From: Ophiocordyceps camponoti-saundersi (nom. inval.)
Taxonomy: Eukaryota; Ascomycota; Sordariomycetes; Hypocreales; Ophiocordycipitaceae
DNA: 64,000 nt
NCBI GenBank assembly: GCA_003339415.1
Contig: PDHQ01000082.1
Location: 1-64,000 of the forward strand
Direction: 5' to 3'
This document shows, one piece after another, positions 55,585 to 64,000 of the stretch. Every line of letters begins with the position of its first letter. The first letter of the stretch is position 1. The notes below the pieces were generated by a model. It ran no database searches and was not told where the DNA came from. It was given only the letters and a program-made list of their open reading frames with translations. A program made the translations under genes and the position numbers.

Positions 55585-56695
55585 TGAACGTTGATGGACG
55601 GAGAGGGCTGTCAGTCAGTAGACAGAGGCCCTGAAGACGAAGCAGCGCACGCGACCACGGGGCAGCGTTCACGGATTGATTATAAGCGAACGATTGGGAA
55701 TAGAAGTCAGTCACGAGCTCAGGCGTCTTTTGATTTGGGGGCGGAAAGGAGGGGGGGGGGGCGAGGAGGCGGAGGGGGTTGCGAAATGATGGGGCATCGA
55801 AGCCTGAACGGTCATTATAATGCGTGTATTCGGTGTAAGATAGGGCAGGAAATCATGGCGGCGTACGAGGATGAAAAACAATCGGACGAGCTTGGGGAAA
55901 ACGCTACGGGAGGAGTGGTAATGCTAGTCGGAAGCCGGAGAAGAGGGGCCGGGACGGGACTCCGGGGCATAGTCCGGACTCATGCACCTGCATTAGCACA
56001 TATCTGGTACCTACGTACATAGGTACCTAGGTAGGTAGGTAGGTCCGTACATATGCATATACATGACAGCTACCGTGCTACCGAGGAGGATAAGTGCATG
56101 CTACGTGCATATATATGCACATATACAAACATGGTATTCTCCGTACTACACTGTACATATGTACATACATGCGGCGGACGGGCCGCAGACATGCAGAGCA
56201 ACGGTATAGTTGGAGGTGTGCATGCTGCTGCTGCTGCTGAACATTGTGAGAGGCATCGATTCTCCCCCTTGCATTGTGCCCCCCCTCCCTCTCTATGTAC
56301 CTTGTTCCTTTTTCTTCTTTCTTTTTTCTCTTCCTGCTTCCGGCTCTTTTCTTTTTGCAGACGGGGGCTGGTAACGGAGGTAATGGATGGCTTGCATGGG
56401 CGGAGCGGAGCATTTTCCTACCCTGAACCTGAAATAACAGGGTCCTACCCTGGACCTCGTACGACAGGGCTCTGTGACGGAACCAACGCAAGCCTCCTTT
56501 AGGTGGATGGATGTGCAGGAGGGTGAAGGGCGGGTGAGGAGCCGCGGAAGCGACCGTGCTGGATAGATTTGGTAGTGGGAGCTTACATGCATGACTATGT
56601 ATGCGCATGCATATGTTATGTGTGTGTGTGTGTACGGATAGATACATGCGTGTACGGACGTAGGTAGACGGGTATGAACAGACGACAGAAGGGGT

Positions 56696-56698
<3 letters not shown>

Positions 56699-56741
<43 letters not shown>

Positions 56742-56756
56742 TGTGTGTGTGTGTGT
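56699..56756. repeat. Compound microsatellite (GA)n(GT)n
   Basis: About 20 GA units followed directly by about 8 GT units. Largest dinucleotide array in the window. Confidence 0.95.
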
Positions 56757-58009
56757 AGTCGGTGAAAAAGAAAGGAGGAAGAAAATAGTTGCTATCGCGA
56801 TTATGAATGACATGTTGATCCATCTGATCGACCAACATTGACTTGGAAATGTGTGTATGTGTAAGAAAAAAGTGCGGCGGATATTTAAGGAAAAGGAAAG
56901 ATGTGACAGATTTAGGAACGGAGGGACGGGTTGCTGCTAGCCCCTTGGTTTCGATTGGCGAGATGGGCGATGGGAGGAGGGGAACATGTTAGCTGAGAGA
57001 CGGAGACGATGAGACAAGGACAGGATAGGACAGGACAGGACAGGATAGGATAGGATAGACCCGCGGATTGACGGGAGCAAGTCTTGATTTGCAGTTGAAA
57101 GAAAAGGAAATAATTACAAGCATATGCGGACTACGGAGTACAAGAGTGATGGGGAGAGAGAGAGAGACAGAGCGTGTGTAGGAAAAAAAGAGAGAGAAAG
57201 AAGTGCTCTAGGCGGGCCGACGAGGGCGGAAAAGGAAATAACGAGAGGGCTCGGCCAAGGAAAAAGTGGTGACGCGATTGTTGGTGGCGGAAAAGCAAAA
57301 ATGGGGTTAGAGGTGACGGAAAGGTTCGGGGGTGTGGGAGGGAAGGGAGGGAGGGCGAATAGAAAAGAGGAGATTGGTCATTGGATTTACTTGTGGAAGA
57401 AGGACTGGTGATGCCAAGATGGATGGATGGGTACGTTTCGTATCGAGAGTGAGGATGGATAGATGGATGGACATTTTTTTTTTCCTCTTCTAACATACCG
57501 ACCTGGCTGCTTAGACTTGGCGGCTGGTTACCGGGGCTGGTGGCGTTGGGGATTTTGTATGTAGGTATGCGGCATGCCTGAGCTGGGGGGTGTGGGCGTC
57601 ACGATAGGTGATGGATAGGTAGCAAGTTGGGGGGGTTGAAAGAAATAGGACTTCCTCTCCGGTGAGTCGCAAAATGCTTTTCCGCCCACGGGGGAGTGTT
57701 TTAGGGGTTTGAGGGGAGGGGGGGGGGGGATTGGAGTTGCAGGCTGCAGGGCTCCGAGGAGCGGAAGATACCTCTCTCTACCTTGACATCTTCATCATCA
57801 TCATCGTCTTCGATTCTCTTCCCTCCCTGGGTTTCTATCTAGGTAGGTATTTATGTACAATGTGTGTATGTATGTACATATCTCTCTGTATGTATGTATT
57901 ATTTCTTTCCCTTTCTTTATCGTTTCCCTTCCCCGAGGATGAAGAGGAAGAGGAGAATCGAAGGGTCTGTATGTAAAAAGGAGGAGGGTTTTACTACGGA
58001 TTTTTTTTT

Positions 58010-58390
58010 CGCCGGGCCCGGCAGAGACCTTTCGAAGTAGCCTTCAAGTAGTCGTTACAGCAAATTCGGGAAGGAGCACCACCGCCACCCTACCCTAAAG
58101 CTTCGTCTTCGCGGACCTGCTAGGTATGTGTATATGTACATAGGTATTTACTTGCTATTTTGAGCTATCGCCACTTTCTGCGAGGGCGGCGGCGGAGAAA
58201 GTGACGATAGCTTCAAATAATACTATGTACGGATACGTATACCTAGATTAAGACGCGCTGGGTAGGGCGGCGGTGGTGCTCCTAGGTCGGAGTCCTGCCT
58301 AATTCTTCTGTAGCGGCTACTTGAAGGATACTTCGATACGTCTGTGCCGGGCCCGGCAAATGAAAATTCCGATGAACTTGGATGCCTGCC
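58010..58390. mobile_element. Family B: 380-bp foldback element, left tip missing
   Basis: Left arm CGCCGGGCCCGGCAGAGACC, then TTTCGAAGTAGCCTTCAAGT and AGGAGCACCACCGCCACCCT. The right arm read on the minus strand has TTGCCGGGCCCGGCACAGAC, GTATCGAAGTATCCTTCAAG and AGGAGCACCACCGCCGCCCT, so the arms pair over about 95 bp. The right side extends outward through the family terminus GGCAGGCATCCAAGTTCATC; the left side does not. At the centre, GAGCTATCGCCACTTTCTGC and GAGAAAGTGACGATAGCTTC form a second, smaller hairpin (about 58163-58217). Confidence 0.8.
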
Positions 58391-59402
58391 AAGAAATCAT
58401 GGATGCTTTTTAAAAGAGGCCAAAAAGAAAAGGAAAAGAAGAAACCCTGGTTCAGGGAATAGGGGGACCTAGTCAGTGGGGTAGCCTCTATCCGCAGTAC
58501 GGAAAGGTACTAGTCGGTACCTTAGTATTGACGTTTGGGCGGATCCACCTCGGCAAGCTCGCAGGCAGATGCCGTCCAATGGGGATGCAGGGGGGTGGGA
58601 TCGTTGCTTAGGGGGATGGATGGATAGAGATGGATGGATGGATTTTTTTTATCATGGAAAGGAAGAAAAAAAAAAGGAAGAAAAAAAAAGAAAAATAAGG
58701 CCCCGGGGAAGAGGGAAAGGAGCTGGCTAGAACAAGAGAGAGAGAGAGAGAGGAGCTGCTAGGATTTTAGCTACGATTTATGTAAGTAGGTATGTATATG
58801 CATGTATTCCCCTTTCCCTTGTGTCCAGCCAACGCAATGAAGCTGCTCCTCTTCTTTTTTTTCTAGGTCCCCTTCTTTCCCCCCCCCTTCCTTCGTGGAG
58901 CCGCAGCCGTAACTCCCTCCTTCCCCCTCCGCATCATTGACCGCCCTGTTCGCCTTGCCCCGAGCTTCATCTGATCCCCCCCCCCTCCTTTCCCCTCCAC
59001 ACACGCCCCCCCCTTTTTTTTCCTTCTCTTCCCTCTTCGCAGCCGTCATCGTCGTCGTCTTCCTTCGTCGTCGTCATCATCTGTGATTCTTATTCTTCCC
59101 TTTATCTTCCCATCACACATTATTTTTTTCCCCCCAACCGTTGCTGCGAAACGCAAAGACAAGAGAAAAAGGCTTAGCTTGGTTATTCGACGACAGCGAC
59201 TGCCGAGGAATCGCCGCTGGAATTTCGGCGACCGTCCGCTTTTTTTTTTCCGAGTTTTTTTTTTCCCTCTTTTCGACAGGGAAGAAAATCGAGAGCGAGA
59301 GGGAGAAAGAGAGAGCGAGGGAGTGAGGGAGAAGCATCAAAAATCAACAACAGAAAAAAAAAAATCTCTCCTTCTCGTCATCGCGACAAGAAAATAGGAG
59401 TC

Positions 59403-60621
59403 ATGCCCTACAATACGCGTCGCAAATCGCTCTCCTTGACTAGCTTGGGCATTCGCATCCCCGTTACCAACGCAGCTCGCGCTGCTTCCAAGAGCGCTGC
59501 CGCTGCTGCGGCCGCTGCACGTCAGCAGCAGCAGCAATCGTCGTCGCCGTCATCGTCATCGTCGCCTCCCGAGCCCGAGTCGCACCCGAGCAAGCGCGTC
59601 AAGACGTCTCACCACGCCGTCGCCGCTACCGAGCGCACCACCCCGCCTCCCTCGCCTCCACCTGCCCAGAGACCCAAGGTCGATGTACAGGCCATCAACG
59701 ACGACATCGTCGAAGCTTCCATCCTGCAGCTGCAGTCGACGGCGAATCGCCCCCATCTCATCAAAGAGCTCGCCACCGTCCTGTCGCAGAAGCTCTCCTC
59801 TGTCCAACTGTGAGCCTATTCATCCTCACTTCCCTTTTTTTCTGTCTGGTACCCTTTCAAAACTGACTTTTCCCCCCCTCTTTCCCAGATCCGCCAACCC
59901 ATGCGCCATCATCTCTTCTAGGCTCGCCTCCTACATGAAGCGCCCCTGCTGGTCCGATCAAGCTCCTTGCCCGCTCGCCAAGGAGCTCGAACCACTCCAT
60001 CCGCGTCGGACCTACTTCTTCCTCACCACATTTCCCCGCCAGCCGCTTCCCGATGCCGCCATCGCACAAGCTGCCATCGTCACACCCTCAGTCTCCCTCA
60101 CCGACGACTCGGGCTCCGACGATGTCGAGGCACGCCGGAGAGATCTGAGCCCGTCCCCCGAGGTCGACCTGTCGTCCCCCGAGTACGACGAGGCCGACGA
60201 CGACTACGTCATGCCCATGACCCCCGTCGGCTCCTACACCTTCAAGCCGCGCTACCTGAGGCACTCGCGCGACATGCGCCACCACTCCCCTCCGCTCGAA
60301 AAGGACGAGCGCGAGTTCACCCAGACGGCCGACGTGCTGCAGAAGCGCAAGCTCAGCGACCACCTACCTCTGCCCGACCTTCTCGACCGGCAGCCCGAGT
60401 ACGGTTATCGCGATGACATTTGGTTTGCCGAAAACCGGTCCTCGGCCCCCACCGCCTTCCTCACCAGTCCTGCCATACGACCGCTGACCATCCTGTCGAC
60501 GTCGCGCAAGGAAGACGAGGCCGATCCGTGGACGAAGATCAACAACAAACTCTTTGAGTGGGACCAGGGCGCCGAAAGCATCGAGATTGACGAGCTCGAC
60601 TACCTCCTCGAGGGATGCTGA
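59403..60621 (+). CDS. Gds1-like winged-helix domain protein
   Basis: Exons 59403-59809 and 59889-60621 (79-nt intron, donor GTGAGC, branch ACTGAC, acceptor CCCAG); 379 residues. The start MPYNTRRKSLSLTSLGIRIP is a well-kept fungal N-terminus. Poly-Ala and poly-Gln/Ser runs (about 30-60) are followed by a basic KRVKTS patch, then the winged-helix region (about 95-185): INDDIVEASILQLQSTANRP, HLIKELATVLSQKL, and across the splice SANPCAIISSRLASYMKRPC, ending HPRRTYFFLTTFP. I associate this arrangement with the Gds1 winged-helix domain, so DNA binding is plausible but unproven. The C-terminal half is acidic and Ser/Pro-rich with a conserved-looking end, WDQGAESIEIDELDYLL. Confidence 0.85.
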
Positions 60622-61499
60622 GTTTTTTTTCGGAAAGAATCCTCTTTTCTTCCTTGCCCTTCCATCAGGGAAAAGAAGGGGGTTACGCAGATACACGACC
60701 ATCACAAGCCGCTGCCGGTCATGGGGGGGGGGCAAAGGGTCAAGACATGCGCGTGGGCAAAAACAAAAAGGTTGTATGTATGTAGGAGTATGCTGTACTT
60801 GTTAGACGGACGGTTGGTCTTCTTCTCCTACTTTTTTTTTTCATTCTTCTCCCCTCTCATACTATTCGTCATTGTCTATTAACGTCGCGATGAGCTGATT
60901 ATCGTGTGTGTCTGTTGTCTGTGTTTTTGTGTGTGTGAGTGTGCGTTTGTGTGTCTCCCTGTGTATGTGTGTTTGTGTGTTCATTATTGCAACGAGCTGA
61001 CAAGGAAAGGAAAGAATTGGGAAAGAAAACGGGGTGATGCGAAAAGATGAAGGAAAGAATGACAGAATGACAGGAAAAAGAAAAAAGAGAAAGGAATGGA
61101 AAAGAGCACAAGAAGAAGGAAAACAATGAGGAAAACAGGTTGGTAAAGAACAGGATCAGGAACTAGTTATGGAAGTCTGAAGAAGGATGAGAGAAGGCAG
61201 AGATGATGAGCGAGGAGATGGAGAGGAAAAAGAAGGAGAAGGAAGAAGAACAAGGGGGCAAAAACAACAAGAAGATCGAGGAGAATAAGATCAAGAAGAT
61301 CAAGACCTGGGGACTTGCAACCTCGGGAGAGGAATCGATAGAGGTTTATATCTATCTTCTAACTTTACTACATATACAACAACATTATCCGCTGTATGTA
61401 TGTATGCAATCTCTCTATTACATAGGTAGCATCTGGTAGAGAGTTGTCGTCGACAAGTCTTGTATATATTTATAAACAGGAATGAAGTTGAACGCGCCC
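60622..61499. other. Convergent intergenic region, 0.88 kb
   Basis: 3' flanks of the Gds1-like and Oms1-like genes. GTGTGT-rich tract at about 60904-60980 and an A/G-rich Lys-coding stretch at about 61030-61300 are simple sequence. No gene supported. Confidence 0.5.
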
Positions 61500-62823
61500 T
61501 CACTCACCCCTTTGACCCCTTCGACTCATCCGCAAGCTTGCCCCCTTTCCCCCTTCCCCCCCCCCGGGCGCTACCCGAAGCTCGACCCATACCAGCGTCC
61601 CGAGCTGCCACATACTGGGCCTCTCCAGCCTGACGAGCTCGAGCCCCGGCGTGCGGCTGACGGCCTGTTCGACGATGTCGTCGATGTCCCTGTTCCACCA
61701 GCAGCCGAACTTTGCGCAGTGGCCGCCGGCGTAGCGGTCGAGGAGGCCGTTGACGAGGCCGAAGCGGCCCCGGCCGTGCTCTAGGAGGATGATCCGGCCC
61801 GTGCCTGGCTTGACCACGGACGCGAGGTTGGACAGGACGGCTACGGGGTCGGAGACGGAGCAGAGGCCGAATGTTTGGATCACGGTGTCGTAGTAGCCGC
61901 CATCGCCGCTAGATGTTGTTGCACGAGGAAGCGCTGGCGGCTGGGGAAGACGGCCGTGGACGTCGCCGTGGACCAGCCTTATCCGATCGGAGAGAAAGGA
62001 CAGGCAGCCGCCCGTGTTATCGGCCATGGACGAGCCCTTGACGACGGGAGCTAGCGATGCCATGGGGGGTACGGCTTCGACGAGGCGTCTGCGGGCGACG
62101 TCGAGCATGTCGACGTTGATGTCGAGCCCGGTAAATGATACGATGCCACCGCCGCCACCACCATCCTTCTTGACCACGGAACAGGGCTCCCTCTCCAGAG
62201 GTCGCCAATCGTAAAACTTGAGGTTCCGGCCCCCTCCCACCGCCACCTCCAGTACGTTCCCCGCAGCGCAACGGGCAAGAGCACCGCGCAAGGAAGAGAT
62301 CCCCATGAACCATTCGGAAAAGTCGAGCTCGCGATCGAATCGGGCGGCGTTTTCACCCGTCAAGGCGGGCGGACGACCCGTCGGCGTCGTCGAGTCATCG
62401 AGAGTGGGTTTCGCGAGGGGACAGCACGAGGTCGCTACGGCTGTGCTGACGATGTAGAAGCCGAAGAAGCCGGCGACGAGGGAGGCGCCTGTCAGGGGAA
62501 TCCAGGAACGGCGCCATAGCGTGAGGAGGGTTTCGGCTTGCTTTGGTGGTTTGTTTATCTTTGTTGGTTGTGGTTTCGAGGCTTTGCTTGGTTTATTTTT
62601 TCTGTGTCTTTCAGCTTAGACGGTGAGAGACAGGGAAAGGATGCTTTTTTTCCCTTTTGCACTTCTCTTTGGGGGAAAAACTGACGTACGGCTTATACCC
62701 AGGTGATGGTGCTGGTGGCGATCGCTTCGTCCCATGTGCTTGCTTGCTGGCGAGTCGGCGGTGGCATCGAGCCAGGAAGGGTATCGTCATCGAGGTGGCA
62801 TTCTTTCGAAGAGGCGTATTCAT
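61500..62823 (-). CDS. Oms1-like mitochondrial membrane methyltransferase
   Basis: Model: exons 62823-62699 and 62601-61500, 97-nt intron (donor GTATAA, acceptor ACACAG), 408 residues. The second exon alone lacks a good ATG before its membrane segment; joining the first supplies a Lys/Arg/His-rich presequence without acidic residues (MTIPFLARCHRRLASKQAHG is its second half). A transmembrane stretch WIPLTGASLVAGFFGFYIVS (about 74-93) is followed by a class I methyltransferase domain: FDRELDFSEWFMGISSLR, SAM motif NVLEVAVGGGRNLKFYD (about 157-173), FTGLDINVDMLDVARR and YYDTVIQTFGLCSVSDP. Yeast Oms1 sits in the inner mitochondrial membrane and affects respiratory complex assembly. The Gly run GGGGGG after KKD is coded by a CCACCG repeat. 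Methyltransferase firm; first exon probable; Oms1 orthology likely. Confidence 0.82.
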
Positions 62824-63152
62824 TGATTGGCTTTAGGTCTTTGTTTGGAACGCTCATACATATATATGTTGGTGGAGAGGAGCTACAGGCGGTTGATGAT
62901 GGAGCTTGACAGTACAGTGGACGTTGGTGGAAGTCGTCGTCGATCATCGTCCGTGGTGTAAGAGGAGAAAAAAAAGAAAACACGCAAGTTTGGGGAACGG
63001 CCCGACCGTTGTGCCGTTGGCGGATTGACGCGTCGGGATTGATCATCACCCACCTTTTGGCGTCGTAGCTTGTTACGACGTCATACCCACCATCTCCCAC
63101 CTCGTCCCAATTCTACGTATGTACAGACATTCATAGACATGCACGAGCTGCC
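62824..63152. promoter_or_regulatory. Divergent promoter region, 329 bp
   Basis: Separates the starts of the Oms1-like gene and the last gene of the window. No specific motif that I would defend. Confidence 0.4.
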
Positions 63153-64000
63153 ATGGCGGGCCACGAAGATCTTCAAGAGCTGTTGAGGATGTTTACCAGT
63201 AGGAAAGTGCCCATGTTGACGGCTATGAATCACGTCAAGGCATTGCAGGCAGAGGGACTACGAAGGTATGCATCTTGGCCTTGCTCATTTCTTCGCACCG
63301 GACGGAGAAGAATGGAACACCCTCCTACAAGACGTATCTTGACGTAACAAGATGCATGTAGCATCGAACAGCTTTCGAAAGCGGCCGTCAAGACCATCGA
63401 GACAGCGATCGGAGACGCCAAGCTGGCCAAGAACCTGCATACGGCATGCAAGAAGCACGAGACGACGAAGAAGAAGCGGGCTATCGACGACGATCCTTCG
63501 GCCATGACCTCCTCGCCTCCTTCCAAGAAGCCCAAGCTTTTACAGCCCCATAAGCACGACCTGGATTACGTCTCCATGACGGCCGACGAGCTGGAAATGT
63601 CGTTGAGCCTGCCGCTGGTCGAGGACGAGGCTACGATCCGGGAGACTACGGTGGTGACCAACAGGGCGCCTCTGTTATTGGCCTTTGCCGTCGAGCTCCT
63701 GCGCTTCACCATGCCGGAGCAGCCGCCGAGTAGCCGGTTAAGTCTGGCCCAGGCCGTCGTGAGCGCGAATTCGAAAGCAAAGGCCAAGAATCTGGGCATT
63801 GGCCGAGCCGACGACGACAACGACGATAAGATCCCAGAGGGACAGCCGACGGTTCGCGTCCTGGGAAGGGACCTTGCCGTGCTGAAACGAGGCGACTACA
63901 CATGGGCTGCGGCGGGGGACGCCGATGGGGTGGTAATGGCGACGCCGGCGGCCGAGGCGACGACTAGTGCCTGCTCTCCCGACACTACTACCAAGACGTG
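63153..64000 (+). CDS. Conserved fungal protein of unknown function, 3' end beyond the window
   Basis: Exon 1 63153-63265, intron 63266-63361 (96 nt; donor GTATGC, acceptor TGTAG), exon 2 from 63362 and still open at 64000, giving at least 250 residues. The join gives GLRR-SIEQLSKAAVKTIETA, which together with IGDAKLAKNLHTACKKH resembles a helix-hairpin-helix-like helical unit near residues 33-70 (inference). A Lys/Arg-rich linker with SKKPKLL follows, then the strongest block NRAPLLLAFAVELLRFTMPE and SRLSLAQAVVSANSKAKAKN, which I recall as conserved in other Sordariomycetes. The window then cuts a segment VRVLGRDLAVLKRGDYTW followed by Ala/Thr-rich sequence. I cannot name the family. Confidence 0.75.

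Larger units (their letters stand above)
55585..59402. other. Gene-poor, microsatellite-rich 3.8-kb interval
   Basis: No supportable gene between not1 and the Gds1-like gene. Contents: TAGG/TACA words (about 56020-56060), CTG triplets (about 56223-56241), (GA)n at 56699-56739 running into (GT)n at 56740-56756, GATAG/GACAG repeats near 57025-57055, GGAT repeats (57419-57430, 57454-57470, 58614-58640), a family B element at 58010-58390, and C- or T-rich tracts just before 59403. The conceptual peptides here are runs of two or three residues. Confidence 0.6.

Noticed and set aside
56293..56838. 181-codon minus-strand frame with Ser-Leu and His-Thr runs
   Set aside because: Coded by the (GA)n(GT)n microsatellite; no conserved content.
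1..64000. tRNA, rRNA, secondary-metabolite cluster or viral insertion
   Set aside because: I looked for T-loop/B-box-like words and for synthase, polymerase or capsid motifs while reading and found none I could support; a covariance-model scan was not possible here.

Overview
The window is nuclear DNA from a filamentous ascomycete, most likely a sordariomycete and perhaps in the order Hypocreales. The evidence is gene content and gene form: GC-rich coding regions on both strands, short introns (46-100 nt, one apparent 367-nt exception) with GT..AG borders and CTGAC/CTAAC branch sites, and orthologues typical of Pezizomycotina (creC, creD, Med13, seipin, Gds1-like, Slm1-like, Imp2/Cdc15-like). 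I see no operons, CRISPR array, rRNA or tRNA gene and no secondary-metabolite cluster. One 10-N assembly gap lies at 29727-29736. I built the splice models by hand from reading-frame continuity, splice signals and recalled family sequences; no search was run.

Layout. 1-2585: gene-free, with a nested satellite at 797-1592. 2586-12936: small single-pass membrane protein, Enp2 (ribosome biogenesis), Med13 (Mediator kinase module), F-box/WD-like protein. 12958-14940: a nitronate monooxygenase gene bracketed by inverted repeat arms. 15090-19095: alanine aminotransferase with a probable mitochondrial leader exon, then proteasome lid subunit Rpn7. 19096-21308: repeat-bearing segment with two doubtful reading frames. 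21309-25304: mRNA cap methyltransferase and Miro GTPase. 25615-28623: a duplicated upstream block and then creC in nine exons. 28624-32295: gene-poor, low-complexity, with the assembly gap and an intact 575-bp inverted-repeat element. 32296-36954: creD-type arrestin and Slm1-like PH protein. 36955-39416: gene-poor. 39417-47680: DUF7918-like protein, seipin and the F-BAR/SH3 cytokinesis protein, all on the minus strand. 47681-48849: divergent intergenic region carrying a 255-bp inverted-repeat element with telomere-like repeats. 48850-55584: Not1 scaffold of CCR4-NOT. 55585-59402: gene-poor and microsatellite-rich. 59403-64000: Gds1-like winged-helix protein, Oms1-like methyltransferase and the 5' part of a conserved fungal gene cut by the window edge.

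The genes are mostly housekeeping. A theme is gene expression (Med13, Not1, cap methyltransferase, Enp2) and ubiquitin/proteasome control (Rpn7, F-box protein, creC, creD). The most unusual structure is in the repeats. Two families of short inverted-repeat elements recur across the window. Family A carries TTAGGG-like cores (arms near 10.8, 12.96, 14.9 and 48.1-48.4 kb). Family B carries a GC-rich palindrome in each terminus (22.9, 30.7-31.2, 38.8 and 58.0-58.4 kb). Family A arms enclose the nitronate monooxygenase gene in the orientation expected of a captured-gene element. creC and creD, which act in opposite directions on carbon catabolite repression, lie less than 4 kb apart.
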